Below, piece after piece: positions 35,514-45,287 of a DNA stretch of 60,731 nucleotides. The translations under genes and the position numbers were made by a program. How positions within the stretch are numbered: position 1 is the stretch's first letter; every line of letters begins with the position of its first letter. Location: contig JAFAUQ010000136.1 in the NCBI GenBank assembly GCA_019243195.1, positions 1-60,731 on the forward strand, given 5' to 3'. The DNA is from Hyphomicrobiales bacterium. Lineage in GTDB: Bacteria; Pseudomonadota; Alphaproteobacteria; Rhizobiales; Xanthobacteraceae. The notes beneath the pieces were generated by a model that saw only the letters and a program-made list of their open reading frames with translations, did not search any database and was not told the DNA's origin.

Positions 35514-36271
35514 AGGCTTCCCGGCACCGCTCGTTTTTCGATCACGATCATCACGCGAAATCCGGCTAGCCGCCCGATGAGCGGCTCGACCGCGCGCTCC
35601 AAGCGCATCAGGCGTCGCGCCGCCCCGGCGGTGAGCAGGCTCCAAGGCCGAAACCCGCCGCTGAGCGCAAACGCCGCGAACGCGAACCAGACGACCCGCA
35701 CGATACGAAGCTCCGGAAAACGGGCGTCGAACCGTGCGCGCTCGCGGGTGACGAGAATGGTCGGGATCGCAATGTTGGCATCGTAGGGGTCGCGGTGCCG
35801 GTTTGGCGTGCCCTCGACGAGCGCCTCGGCGGAGCTTCGCACCGGCTCGTGATGGAACAAACGATAGAACAGCGTGCTGCCGTAAGTGATCGCCGGTTCC
35901 ATCATCAGCAGCCGCCCGCCCGTGCGGAGCACGCGCGCGGCTTCGCGGAAGAACAGCGTGGGGAACTCGAGATGATGCAGCACGTCGACCATAACGATGT
36001 TTGCCGCTGCCCCGGTAGCGAACGGAAGGCTTTGTGCGTCGGCGACGCAATCGAGCCAAGGCGCATATTGAACATCGGTGGCAACCACGTCGGACAAGCG
36101 TTGCTTGAGATTGCCGATTCCACCGCCGATCTCGATCGTCGTTCCGGGACGGCACTCCGGCGCCAGGCGATCATACAAATCCCGATAAACCTCGCGCAGG
36201 ACCGGTTTGCGTTCCCACACCCCGGCATAGTCGTGCAGCGGACCCGCCGACGAGAGCGGCTTTGTACTCAC
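35510..36271 (-). CDS. Class I SAM-dependent methyltransferase
   Basis: About 253 residues. Start is GTG 36271 or TTG 36277; neither has a strong ribosome site. HDYAGVWERKPVLREVYRD is followed by motif I TIEIGGGIGNLK and VDVLHHLEFP, then LRTGGRLLMMEPAITY, a Methyltransf_11-type layout. Its stop overlaps the start of the methyltransferase-GT2 fusion by 4 bases, so the two are co-translated. Likely a sugar or lipid methyltransferase. Confidence 0.83.
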   Translation of the reverse strand: MSTKPLSSAGPLHDYAGVWERKPVLREVYRDLYDRLAPECRPGTTIEIGGGIGNLKQRLSDVVATDVQYAPWLDCVADAQSLPFATGAAANIVMVDVLHHLEFPTLFFREAARVLRTGGRLLMMEPAITYGSTLFYRLFHHEPVRSSAEALVEGTPNRHRDPYDANIAIPTILVTRERARFDARFPELRIVRVVWFAFAAFALSGGFRPWSLLTAGAARRLMRLERAVEPLIGRLAGFRVMIVIEKRAVPGSL

Positions 36272-36518
36272 GCGCAAGTCACCTGCTTGGCTTCAGCGGG
36301 CGAGGGACCCGATAGCGGTTCGAGTTCGGCCATTATCCGGGCGGCACCTCGGTTGCATGCTTCATGCCCGCTGCGGGACGCCATTTCAAGCATCAGAGCC
36401 CCGATGAATGGTGCCCTACTCCGGCTATTGACGGGCCGGCGGACCGGCGGCATTGATCCACGGCACTTTGAGCCGATTTCGACATCCGCGGCGCTTACGT
36501 CGAAAGAAACCCATCTGC

Positions 36519-38222
36519 ATGCAGGCGATAAGCGATGCGGCGCTGCAATTAAAAGGGCCGCAACAAACGGCGAGTGGCTGGACTACAACGATCGCCGTTT
36601 TGCTCGACCGGCCTGCCAGTGCCTATCTCGCGGCCGCCATTCTTCTTCTCCCGAGCGTCGTATGGATTTTCCGCGACGCCCGCGTCTGGCCGTGGGACCA
36701 CGCTTATTACGCCACGCTCGCGCTGCAAATCCGCTACGCCCTGCATGACGGCGCGCTGGCGTGGCTCTCCGCATTCCTGACCGTTCCCGATTCCCGCGCG
36801 CCGTTGCTGCCGTGGCTGGCCCAGGCGACGGTGCCGCTCACGCGTATCCTGGGCGATCCCGAACGGGCCCTGCTGCTCACCAACGTTGCGACGGCCGGCA
36901 TCACCCTCGGCCTCATCTATTCCGCGACGCGGCGGCTCGGCGGTTCGCTGGCGGTCGCGCTCACGGCCATGCTCGCGTGCGCAGGCACATCGGATTTCAT
37001 CGCCTTCAATCAGCAGTTTCTGGTCGAGGCCGGCCAGGCGATGGCCGTCGCCGGGCTCGCTTGGGTCGCGCTGCGCGCCGCCGACGCGGCGTGGCCGCGG
37101 CTCGCGGCCGGGGCGCTGTTCTGGGCGACTGTGGCGATGCTCGCCAAGACCACAAGCGTCGGTTACGTCCTGCCGTTTCTGTTGTACATCGCCATCGTCC
37201 GTTCGGCCTCACACCGGCAACGCGCCGCCGCCGTGCCGCTCGACTTTTTCCTTCTGTTCGGCTCTCTCGCGTTCGCCGGAGTCGCAATCGCGTGGTACGC
37301 GATGCACTGGCCGGGCATCGTCGTCCACATCAACGAGGCGACGATCACCAAGGACATCGTGCTGCTTTACGGCTCCGAACGGCCTTTGCTCGCCAAGCTT
37401 GGCTTCTGGTCGTGGGCGCTGTTGCAGGCGCTCTCCCCGTTTCCCTGGCTCGCCGGGCTTGTGGCGATCGTCGTGGCCTGGGCGCTTGCGACAGGCGCCG
37501 TACGCGTCGCGCGCGGCGGGCTTGCGAATTTGCTGCGGCGAGCTGTCGAGTCGCGCCTTCTTTTTGCGCTTTGTCTCGCCGGTACGATCTTCGCCGCTCT
37601 CATCGCATACTCGCGCATGATTGCCGAGGACGTGCGCTATCTCGCCCCGATGGTGCCTCTCGTCGTGTTGCTGTTGGCATGGAGTCTGGTCACCCTGCGG
37701 GGCCGCTGGCTTACCGCCGTGGCCGCCGTACTACTCGCGGGCAACTGGGGTGCCACGCATGCGATGGTGCAAGGGCTGGTTCCGCTGCCCGACACCGCCT
37801 TGTGGTATTTGCAGGCACCACACAGCGATTTCGCCGCGATGGCGCGGATGGCGAGAGCCGTTGCCGAGACCTGCGACCGGAGTCGTTTGGGCAGGATTGA
37901 GGTCATCGGCGCCGACTTGGTCGATTTCAGCGCCCCGTCGGCGTGGCTCTACGCGGAAAAAATGCGCCGGAACGTGGGCTACCGCTGCGAATACACATCG
38001 CTCGGCTATCTGGAGAGCGATCCGCAACGCGCGATCAAGAGACTCTACGACATCAATGCCGATTACTTTGTCACTCTGCCGCTCAGCGAACTTCCCGCTA
38101 CCGGCACCAACCCTTTCGATCGCGTGTCGAAACCGGTTGCCGAATGGATTGCAACAAGTCCGGACTTCGAACGACTGACTCCTGAAACCGATGCTTTGGC
38201 CATTTACCGCCGGCGGCGCTGA
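36519..38222 (+). CDS. GT-C-like polytopic glycosyltransferase family protein
   Basis: 567 residues from ATG 36519 (MQAISDAALQL). About 11 helices lie between 30 and 430. The first periplasmic loop has an acidic WPWDHAYYATLALQIRYAL, fitting the Asp-containing first loop of ArnT/PMT-like GT-C enzymes that use polyprenyl-phosphate sugars. A soluble tail (about 440-567) ends in the periplasm. It probably adds a sugar to lipid or glycan outside the inner membrane. No acceptor can be named. It is divergent from the methyltransferase operon at 36271. Confidence 0.68.
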   Translation: MQAISDAALQLKGPQQTASGWTTTIAVLLDRPASAYLAAAILLLPSVVWIFRDARVWPWDHAYYATLALQIRYALHDGALAWLSAFLTVPDSRAPLLPWLAQATVPLTRILGDPERALLLTNVATAGITLGLIYSATRRLGGSLAVALTAMLACAGTSDFIAFNQQFLVEAGQAMAVAGLAWVALRAADAAWPRLAAGALFWATVAMLAKTTSVGYVLPFLLYIAIVRSASHRQRAAAVPLDFFLLFGSLAFAGVAIAWYAMHWPGIVVHINEATITKDIVLLYGSERPLLAKLGFWSWALLQALSPFPWLAGLVAIVVAWALATGAVRVARGGLANLLRRAVESRLLFALCLAGTIFAALIAYSRMIAEDVRYLAPMVPLVVLLLAWSLVTLRGRWLTAVAAVLLAGNWGATHAMVQGLVPLPDTALWYLQAPHSDFAAMARMARAVAETCDRSRLGRIEVIGADLVDFSAPSAWLYAEKMRRNVGYRCEYTSLGYLESDPQRAIKRLYDINADYFVTLPLSELPATGTNPFDRVSKPVAEWIATSPDFERLTPETDALAIYRRRR

Positions 38223-38234
38223 GACGCGGCTGCA

Positions 38235-39077
38235 TCAAGCGGCGCGTGCGATGACATTCCAGCTGGCGCCTTCGCCGATCATTCTCTCCAGTGCCGCCGC
38301 GTCGCTCGGCAGCAATGCCTCGGTACGCTCGTTGTAGAGCCGATAGCCGAATGGAATGAGGAAATTGAGCAGCTGGTCGAGACTCGCGCCTTGCTCGACG
38401 AGTCCGTACGGCAGGATTTCCATGACGAAGGTTGGGCGGCTGCGTCGGATCATCTCGTTTGCGCCTGCAAGCACGTCGCACTCGAATCCGTCGACGTCGA
38501 GTTTCACCAGATCGACTCTTTCGATGGAGTGCTCGGCGAGCACGCCATCGAGGGTCGCGCCGCGCGCTCCGGCCGTCCCCATCGGCACGCCGAGATGCTT
38601 GTCATGCGCCTCGGGCGAGGGCTGCAACGACCAGCTCGAATAGACGGATGCCGGAAAGCTCTTGGGGTCGCCGCCGGTCAGGAAACATTGCAGGGCCGTC
38701 ACCCGGTCGGCGATCTCCGGATTGAGTTGCAAATTGCGGCGCAATTTGGCGAAGGCAAAGGCGGTCGGCTCGAATGAGAGGACCCGGCCTCTGGGCCCGA
38801 CGAGGCGCGCCAGCTGAAGGGTCTGCGCCCCGATGTTGGCACCGATGTCGAGCACCGTCGCGCCGGGCTTCACGTAACGGCGAAAGGCTGCGACCGTTGA
38901 CGGCTCGAACCGGCCGAACACGAAGATGGTGAGGTCGATCGCCTGCGAGAGATCGAGATCGTAGCGCAGGCCGTCGCGCGTCACCTCGCACCGGGTCCCC
39001 AGGCCGAACAGGCCGCGCGCGAGCTTGATCGCCCGATAAGCGGAACGAACCAGGATGAACTTATGGGTGGTCTTCAA
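38235..39077 (-). CDS. FkbM family methyltransferase
   Basis: 280 residues. The FkbM signature is clear: GATVLDIGANIGAQTLQLAR, then RVLSFEPTAFAFAKLRRN, and VDLVKLDVDGFECDVLAG. FkbM-type enzymes O-methylate sugars or polyketide hydroxyls, and are frequent in polysaccharide clusters. It lies 4 bases after the stop of the 1,039-aa glycosyltransferase gene, so the two form an operon. It is convergent with the GT-C gene (12-base gap). Confidence 0.9.
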   Translation of the reverse strand: MKTTHKFILVRSAYRAIKLARGLFGLGTRCEVTRDGLRYDLDLSQAIDLTIFVFGRFEPSTVAAFRRYVKPGATVLDIGANIGAQTLQLARLVGPRGRVLSFEPTAFAFAKLRRNLQLNPEIADRVTALQCFLTGGDPKSFPASVYSSWSLQPSPEAHDKHLGVPMGTAGARGATLDGVLAEHSIERVDLVKLDVDGFECDVLAGANEMIRRSRPTFVMEILPYGLVEQGASLDQLLNFLIPFGYRLYNERTEALLPSDAAALERMIGEGASWNVIARAA

Positions 39078-39081
39078 AGGC

Positions 39082-42000
39082 TTACCACGTCACGCCGGGG
39101 AAGTGGGTCGTGGCGAAACGGTAGCCTGCGTGCTGCGCCACGAACGGCAACAGCCGTTCGATCGCATGCAGGACCGTACCGTCATAGGGCACGGGCTCGC
39201 TCGGATAATCCTCCCATCCGAGCTTGAGCTCCAACAGCGGCGTAAGCGCCGCCGTCCGCGCCCAGAACATCGTCCCAATCGGAAAATCGAAGAACGGCGG
39301 TAGTGGCTCCTTCATCCCCATCCGGGCGGCGAGCCGCTGGGCGTTGGCGCGGTTGGCGCGCCAGTCGCACAGGTGCGGGTCCTCCGGGAACACGAGGCCG
39401 AGCGTCTCGTCCGCCGCCAGATGCGCGATGATCCCATCCATCATCGCATGATGGTCGCCGAGCAGGTTCTGCCAGAGAAATTCGCGCCAGCGGTCGCCGA
39501 GCGTGGGGTCGCCTTGGCCGCCGATGGTGGGGCTGCGTTTGCCGTGGACGTGACCGACGATGACGTAGCGGCGCGCAATATCTTCGCCAAAGGCAGTCAG
39601 GAAGGCTCCGATGTCGCGCCCGCGGTTGGGGACCACGCGGATATCGACTTCGCCGTTGCGATACTGCGCGGTCGCCCTGCGCAACGTTCTCGCCTTGCCG
39701 TTCTCATCGGTGCTCAACAACAAGTCGCAGCGCGTGCCGTTCGCTGCGAGCTTTTGCGCGAAGTCCTCCGCCAGTTCCGGATAATGAAAATGCGCATGCA
39801 GGGCCGCCGGCGGGATTTGACCTTTCGGCGGCAGCGCGGCCAGCGACTCCGGCGTGACGACCTCGTGCCGCCACGGACCGTCCGGCTTGCCGCTGCGGAT
39901 GAAGTGGGCGAGCGGATTAAGCATCCTCGTGTCGTAACCGCCCGCGTGCGCATGCGCGTAGATTTGCGGATGAAAGCCGGGGCAGGGGCGCCGGAGCGCG
40001 TAATCGTCCGGGTTGGGGGCAGTCGCAATCGCCGCCCAGCGCGTGAGGTAATCAACGATCGCTTCGCTTCTCGCGCTTCGATCCGCACCGGCCGGCAAAT
40101 AAATATCCGGGTCGAACATCGCATCGGCGCGCAGCGTGGCAAGATCCTCGGCCCGCTGGCGCATCATCGCGGCGGCCTCGGCTCCCAGCTCGCCCAGCCG
40201 GCTCACGTAGCGATCCATGTCGAAAGCCGCGCCACCGACGTTTCGGATGCCATTTCCGAGGCGCCGGCGTTTCGCTTCGTCGCCGGCAAGCGTCACGATC
40301 AGCTCGGCGGCAGCCCGCACATCGAGATGAGGAACGACGCATTCCCGCGTCGACGGGTCGGCGCGCAAAATATCGGCAATTCCGCTGGTGCGGTCGAAGC
40401 AGATAACCGGCAGGCCATGCATGGCCGCGTCGATGGCGGAGTTGGGCAGGGGATCGAGCCGCGAGCTGAGAAAAAACACGTCGCTCAGCGCATAGGCTGC
40501 ATCGACATCGGCGATTTCGCCGGTGAACGCGACCGTTGCCTCCAATCCGGAGCGCGCAATCTGGTCGGCGAGATAGCAGGAATAATCCACGTCGTTTTCC
40601 GGATCGTATCCTCCTCCGACCCAAACAAATCGGACCGGTCGCGGCGGACGCATGGCGGCGACCGCGGCCGCGCAGGAGAGAAACAGATCGACGCCTTTGC
40701 GGATGTGAACGGTCCCGCATCCCAGCACCACGAGCGCATTTTCCGCTCCCGCCGGTCGAAATGTTCGCGCCAGGTTCGCTGGTCTACTCGCAGCCGCAAT
40801 CGTCTCCCGGGCCGGCGGCCTCTCCGTTTGTCCTTGCGGCAGGATATGAAACGGCCGGTGCTCGAGGATCGGGTGTTGTTCGCAAGCCGAACGGGCGACC
40901 AGTTCGGCTGAAAACACGACTTGCGTCGCGTATTCTAGTCCGTCGCGCATCATCGACCTCGGCCGGACATAGGAGGCGAACTCGTGCGCAAGCAGGACGG
41001 TGGGAACGAGCGCGTCCGCGAGCGGCGGGATGATGCGCGATGATTCGCTGCTGTTGACGATCGTGTAAGTGACCGGATAGGCAGCGAGCAGATATCGCAC
41101 CAGGTGTTTGAACTCGCTGGCGTGCCAGTCAGCGCGCGAGAGCGGTCCGATGACCGCCGTGCACGATGCTTGAAAATCGTCGACGATGTCGCCGTCGGCC
41201 AGAAGCAGGGCAACAACGTTGCACTTGCCACGCAGCCGTTTCGCCAGATTGTAGGTGAGGATCGGCGCGCCGGTGCGCGATGCCTCGTGGGCGACGAGCA
41301 GCACCGTGTCGAGCTTGGGATCGAGACGTGATCGGTCGAATTTCAGAGAGGCTGCGGCCGGCAGCGAGCGCCGCCCGTCGGCACGGCCGCGGGTCAGAAA
41401 GTGATGAAGGCGATTGGCTCTGCCCGGAAGATCGTCGGCGTAACGATCGCCGTAATACGCGGGATCAAAAGCCTCAGACGGGGCAATGCCCATCCGTTCG
41501 CCGACGAGGACGTAATGCAGCGCGGGATCGAGTGCGCCGAGATTTCCGGCACGTTTCGTGTAGCCGGCCGCGTCGAACAAATCGCTGGCCCGGATCGGCC
41601 CGGCAATCTCTTCGGCCTCGGCTTGTGTTGCATAGACCGCCCATCCGGCCTCGCGCAGCGTCAGGTAAGTGATCGCCGGCGGGCCGGAGAACCCGGCGCT
41701 GGAAAAAAAGGGCTGTAGAAAAGCGCCTTCGACCGGCGCGCTCGGCTGGACCCGCGGGTCATCCGCGGCCCGCTCCGCGGCGGCCCTGATGAGGCTTTGC
41801 AGTTCATCCCGATCAGGCAAACCCGCGCCAGCGTGCGCTTTGTTCTCCGGCAGCCCCGCGCGCCGATCCGCCGGCGACATCTTTCGCGGCCACAGGGAAT
41901 TGGCGAGCCGGCGCCCATACTGGGTCAGTTTCGGCGATGCCGCGGCGAGCATGCGCAGCGGCCGCGTCAAGCGCCAGCTCGTGCTTGTCAGCATCCATTG

Positions 42001-42201
42001 CAGTTCGCGCCGGCTCGTCTCCAGCTCGCGGACAAGCCTGGCCGCGTCGGTGCGCACCCGGGTCAGCTCGGCATCCAATTTGGCTGCCTCGGCCGTCTGT
42101 TGGGCAAGCTTCGCCTCCAATCCGGCGCTCCGGCTCGCCGCGTTGGCGGCCTCCGGGGTGAGGCTTTCCACAGGGAGGCTCAGCTTCCGTTCGTGGCTCA
42201 T
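39082..42201 (-). CDS. Multidomain glycosyltransferase: coiled coil - GT4 - RgpF
   Basis: 1,039 residues from ATG 42201 (MSHERKLSLP). Order: coiled coil about 25-70, the STSWRLTRPLR motif at 73-83, a region of unknown fold with LDPALHYVLVGERMG and FDPAYYG (about 180-290), a GT4-type transferase (about 300-650; GCGTVHIRKGVDLFL, SSRLDPLPNSAIDAAMHGLP), another FDPDIYL-type stretch, and a C-terminal RgpF/rhamnan-synthesis domain (about 790-1,035; LLLSTDENGKA, VPNRGRDIGAFL, GHVHGKRSP). RgpF domains build rhamnose-rich polysaccharides. The protein could add two or more residues. The FkbM gene follows 4 bases downstream. Confidence 0.85.
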   Translation of the reverse strand: MSHERKLSLPVESLTPEAANAASRSAGLEAKLAQQTAEAAKLDAELTRVRTDAARLVRELETSRRELQWMLTSTSWRLTRPLRMLAAASPKLTQYGRRLANSLWPRKMSPADRRAGLPENKAHAGAGLPDRDELQSLIRAAAERAADDPRVQPSAPVEGAFLQPFFSSAGFSGPPAITYLTLREAGWAVYATQAEAEEIAGPIRASDLFDAAGYTKRAGNLGALDPALHYVLVGERMGIAPSEAFDPAYYGDRYADDLPGRANRLHHFLTRGRADGRRSLPAAASLKFDRSRLDPKLDTVLLVAHEASRTGAPILTYNLAKRLRGKCNVVALLLADGDIVDDFQASCTAVIGPLSRADWHASEFKHLVRYLLAAYPVTYTIVNSSESSRIIPPLADALVPTVLLAHEFASYVRPRSMMRDGLEYATQVVFSAELVARSACEQHPILEHRPFHILPQGQTERPPARETIAAASRPANLARTFRPAGAENALVVLGCGTVHIRKGVDLFLSCAAAVAAMRPPRPVRFVWVGGGYDPENDVDYSCYLADQIARSGLEATVAFTGEIADVDAAYALSDVFFLSSRLDPLPNSAIDAAMHGLPVICFDRTSGIADILRADPSTRECVVPHLDVRAAAELIVTLAGDEAKRRRLGNGIRNVGGAAFDMDRYVSRLGELGAEAAAMMRQRAEDLATLRADAMFDPDIYLPAGADRSARSEAIVDYLTRWAAIATAPNPDDYALRRPCPGFHPQIYAHAHAGGYDTRMLNPLAHFIRSGKPDGPWRHEVVTPESLAALPPKGQIPPAALHAHFHYPELAEDFAQKLAANGTRCDLLLSTDENGKARTLRRATAQYRNGEVDIRVVPNRGRDIGAFLTAFGEDIARRYVIVGHVHGKRSPTIGGQGDPTLGDRWREFLWQNLLGDHHAMMDGIIAHLAADETLGLVFPEDPHLCDWRANRANAQRLAARMGMKEPLPPFFDFPIGTMFWARTAALTPLLELKLGWEDYPSEPVPYDGTVLHAIERLLPFVAQHAGYRFATTHFPGVTW

Positions 42202-42599
42202 GCCGAAAACCGCGAAAGCGGCGCGCGCTCCGGGAAGCTCAATCGAGCAAAAATGGCGGTATCCTCCGGCAGGCGCGCAAGCCGCGGGCAAAATGGCTTC
42301 GGGCCCCCTAGCGCACAATGGCGAGCCGTCTCTCCCCAGCCTGACGGCTGCCAGTAACACCCGTATCCGAGGGGTTCAACCGCAAGCGGGCTCCCGCGGT
42401 ATCGCCTGCGGGCGTGAGAACGCGGACGGAAGGCGAAAATTACACTCCGTTAACCCGCGGCGCTCTAGAGTTTCGTGGTCCACACGGCGGCATTGTCAAA
42501 ACGTCGCGTTGACACGATTCGACCGTAAAGTAGTGGTCCTTCGCGCGGCTGATTCAGTTCGCGCGCGTTGCGCCCAAAAACCACACAGCGTTACCGGAC
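42202..42599. other. Divergent intergenic region
   Basis: 398 bases between the divergent RgpF-type gene and the metalloprotease gene; both promoters should lie here. A TTGACA occurs at 42509-42514, but no acceptable -10 follows at 16-18 bases. Open frames crossing it are extensions of shadow frames. Confidence 0.4.
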
Positions 42600-44462
42600 A
42601 TGAACATCAATCTCACTTTCGACTCGTCTACGAATGGCGCGCCGGCGGCTTTCTTTTCGGCGATGAACGCGGCGGCGCAGTACTTCGACAGCATTTTTCT
42701 CAACCCGATCACCGTCAATATCACGGTTGGCTATGGCTCGATCGACGGGCAGTCGCTGATCTCGGGCGCGTTGGGCGAGAGCGAGACGGAGTTCAACCAA
42801 TACAGCTATTCGCAAATCCGCGGTGCACTGATCGCGAGCGCCGCTACGGGGGCGAGTACGTTGCCCGCGGCGGATCCGACCAGCGGGGGCAACTACTGGG
42901 TTGCCACCGCCGAGGCGAAGGCGATCGGCTTGTCCGGGCCGAGCGGCGCGGTCGACGGCTTTGTGGGCTTCGCCAGCCCGGCGCAGAATGTGTCGTTCAC
43001 CTACAACACCACGAACGGCGGGTCGGTGGCGCCCGGCACTTACGACTTCTTCGGTGTCGCCGCCCATGAACTCTCCGAGGTGCTGGGGCGCGACCTGTTC
43101 GTGGGCAACCAGGACAATCAAGGCATCGGCCCTAACAGCTATACGCCGCTCGATCTGTTCCATTACTCGTCCGGCGGGACGCGCGATTTCCAGGGCACGA
43201 CGCCTGGCTATTTTTCCGTGGACAGCGGCGCGACCGACCTCGATAGCTTCAATACCAACTCCAACGGCGACTTCGGCGATTGGGCCAATAGCGCCGGGAA
43301 CGACGCCTTCCGCGCGTTCAGCAATTCCGGCGTGGCGAACCCCGTCAGCCAAGCCGACCTCACCGAGATGTCTGCGCTGGGCTATAGCGAGAACACGCCC
43401 GCCACGGTGCCGGGCAACAACGGCTTTGCGGGAAATTTCGCCGGCAACGGCTACGCGGACATCGTTTGGCAGAACACCGTCAGCGGAACGGCGACGATCT
43501 GGACCAATTCGGCCGGTACGATCCCATCGGGTTCCGTGAGCTTTGCCACTCCCGCGTCCTGGCGCGTCGTCGGCGTCGGCGATTTCAACGGCGACGGCAA
43601 GTCCGACATCATGTGGCAGAGCACGGACGGCACGCCGGGCATTTGGGAGATGAACGGCTCGACGCCCATTGCCGAGGCGGCGTTCCCGGCGCCGGCCGGG
43701 TGGAGCGTCATGGGCATCGGGGATTTCGCCGGGAGCGGCAGGTCCGGCATAGTGTGGCAAAGCGGCACGAGCATCGGCGTATGGCTGATGAACGGCACGA
43801 CACCGACTGCCGAGACGGCATTTACCGGCCCGGGAGCCAACTGGAATGTGGTTGGCACGGCCGATCTCACCAATAACGGCCGCGACGATATCCTGCTGCA
43901 AAACTCCACGACCGGGAACCTGACGATTGACTTCATGAACGGGACGAGCGTCACGTCCTCGTCCACGATCAATATGGGCGATCCGAGCTGGCACTTGGTC
44001 GCCACCGGGCGTGAGAATGGGCGGGCAGCACTTATTTGGCAGAACACGAGCGGCCAAGCCGGCATCTGGTTGATGAACGGCGCGACGCCGACCGCCGAAG
44101 CGGGCCTGCTCAATGCCGGAACCGGTTGGCAAATCATTGGAACCGGGGACTTCAACAACGACGGCAACAGCGACCTGCTGTTCTACAATGCCGGCCTGAA
44201 CCAGAGTGCAATTTGGTTGATGAATGGGACGCAGATCAAAGCCGAGGAGCAGCCGCAGGCCGGCATGGGCTCGGCGGCATCGAGCGTCACGCCGGTGACC
44301 CCGCTTTCAGCCGGCCCGGTTCTCTCAGGCGCTGATCTTTATTATCCAGCGGCCGCGGAAGCTTCGAGCGCGCCGTCAACCGGCACGGGTTCGCTTGGCC
44401 AGCAGCAGCTCGCGACCCCGACCACTACGGGGGCCGGCATCCTTCACGGCACCCAGGCGTAG
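42600..44462 (+). CDS. NF038122-like metalloprotease with FG-GAP/VCBS-type repeats
   Basis: 620 residues. The N-terminal half (1-265) matches NF038122-type peptidases: INLTFDSS, YFDSIFLNPITVNI, and the zinc motif HELSEVLGR (156-164) with two metal histidine/glutamate positions visible. Residues about 275-555 hold five to six repeats of the form GDFNGDGKSDIMWQ, GIWEMNGSTPIAEAAF, as in FG-GAP/VCBS beta-propellers. A conserved tail (about 575-620) contains LYYPAA, QQLATPT and HGTQA. There is no N-terminal signal peptide and no GGxGxD repeats, so export, if any, would need a C-terminal signal. It is probably an extracellular protease. Confidence 0.82.
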   Translation: MNINLTFDSSTNGAPAAFFSAMNAAAQYFDSIFLNPITVNITVGYGSIDGQSLISGALGESETEFNQYSYSQIRGALIASAATGASTLPAADPTSGGNYWVATAEAKAIGLSGPSGAVDGFVGFASPAQNVSFTYNTTNGGSVAPGTYDFFGVAAHELSEVLGRDLFVGNQDNQGIGPNSYTPLDLFHYSSGGTRDFQGTTPGYFSVDSGATDLDSFNTNSNGDFGDWANSAGNDAFRAFSNSGVANPVSQADLTEMSALGYSENTPATVPGNNGFAGNFAGNGYADIVWQNTVSGTATIWTNSAGTIPSGSVSFATPASWRVVGVGDFNGDGKSDIMWQSTDGTPGIWEMNGSTPIAEAAFPAPAGWSVMGIGDFAGSGRSGIVWQSGTSIGVWLMNGTTPTAETAFTGPGANWNVVGTADLTNNGRDDILLQNSTTGNLTIDFMNGTSVTSSSTINMGDPSWHLVATGRENGRAALIWQNTSGQAGIWLMNGATPTAEAGLLNAGTGWQIIGTGDFNNDGNSDLLFYNAGLNQSAIWLMNGTQIKAEEQPQAGMGSAASSVTPVTPLSAGPVLSGADLYYPAAAEASSAPSTGTGSLGQQQLATPTTTGAGILHGTQA

Positions 44463-44689
44463 CGTCTTCCCGTCGGGAATATCCGACCGCGCAACGGTTA
44501 AATCCCGCGCGGCGCGGCGGCGCTGCTGACGTCATTCACCTGGACCCAGCCGCCCGGGCCTGGAGGACCAAGATCCTCGTCGAAATTGTTCATTTGCGAT
44601 AACCCGCGTGATCCTCCCGGCGAAGGCGCCGCCGACGGAGTAAAATTTAAGCAGCACTATATTAAGTCGGGCCCCGACACGGCGGTAAA

Positions 44690-44917
44690 TTTTGGCGATA
44701 CCAGCCGCAGGTCAAGACCAGCATGAGCGCTGCGGCAGCGAACGCGCCGAGCGCAAACCCGCTCTCAGCCGCTCCGGTTCTCTCGCAGACCAATACTTAT
44801 TACCCGGCGGCGTCCGCAGCCGCAATCGCCCCGTCGGCGCTCGCTGGCTTCCTCAGCGAGCAGCAGCTGGCGATGCCGACCGCAGGCGTAGGTAATTTCC
44901 ACGGCAGCCAGGCTTAG
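44690..44917 (+). pseudogene. Remnant encoding a second copy of the metalloprotease C-terminal tail
   Basis: A frame with ATG at 44723 encodes 64 residues: NPLSAAPVLSQTNTYYPAA, then QQLAMPT and NFHGSQA. The end of the metalloprotease reads TPLSAGPVLSGADLYYPAA, QQLATPT and ILHGTQA. Similarity extends slightly upstream of the ATG (QPQ in both), and a stop appears at about 44,660. It is best explained as the 3' end of a lost tandem copy. A short secreted peptide is possible but has no clear ribosome site. Confidence 0.65.
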
Positions 44918-45287
44918 AAGCCCGTTGCGTTGTCCGGTGCGACAATAGTCTTCGCCGGGATTGCGGCAGCATCCTCAAAAGAAACTCCGCGCCAGCAGCA
45001 GACGGCATTGCGCGCTCGTCAGTTGATGTGACTGCCGGAGTTCGGTTTCATGCCGGGTATGCGCGGCCGGTTTGCGCGCGCGAGGAATTGATTGCTTTCG
45101 CCTACTCGGCCGGGGCGGGGGCGTCAACTGTGACGACGGAGTGATCTTTCGAAGTGGAAGAGATGGTCTAACTTCTTTCTCGAATATGATCTTTTCCGAA
45201 AACGAGACCCCATTTTTCGGGGCCATAGTTCAGTGGACCTCGGCGTTCCGATGGTCTACATCCGGGGGCGCTCGGGGGAGGAGGGGT
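44918..45287. other. Intergenic region upstream of the SxtJ/carbamoyltransferase operon
   Basis: 370 bases without a supported gene. At 45184-45226 lies ATATGATCTTTTCCGAAAAC, followed by CATTTTTCGG, a partial form of the dispersed repeat seen complete at 14.5 kb. The end carries GGAGGAGGGG, the ribosome site of the next gene. Confidence 0.45.

Noticed and set aside
42509..42537. Promoter with TTGACA for the metalloprotease
   Set aside because: The hexamer at the 17-base spacing is AGTGGT, far from TATAAT; not supportable.
42600..44462. RTX-type calcium-binding repeats in the metalloprotease
   Set aside because: The repeats read GDFNGDGKSD with about 60-residue spacing, which is the FG-GAP/VCBS pattern; no GGxGxDxxx nonapeptides.
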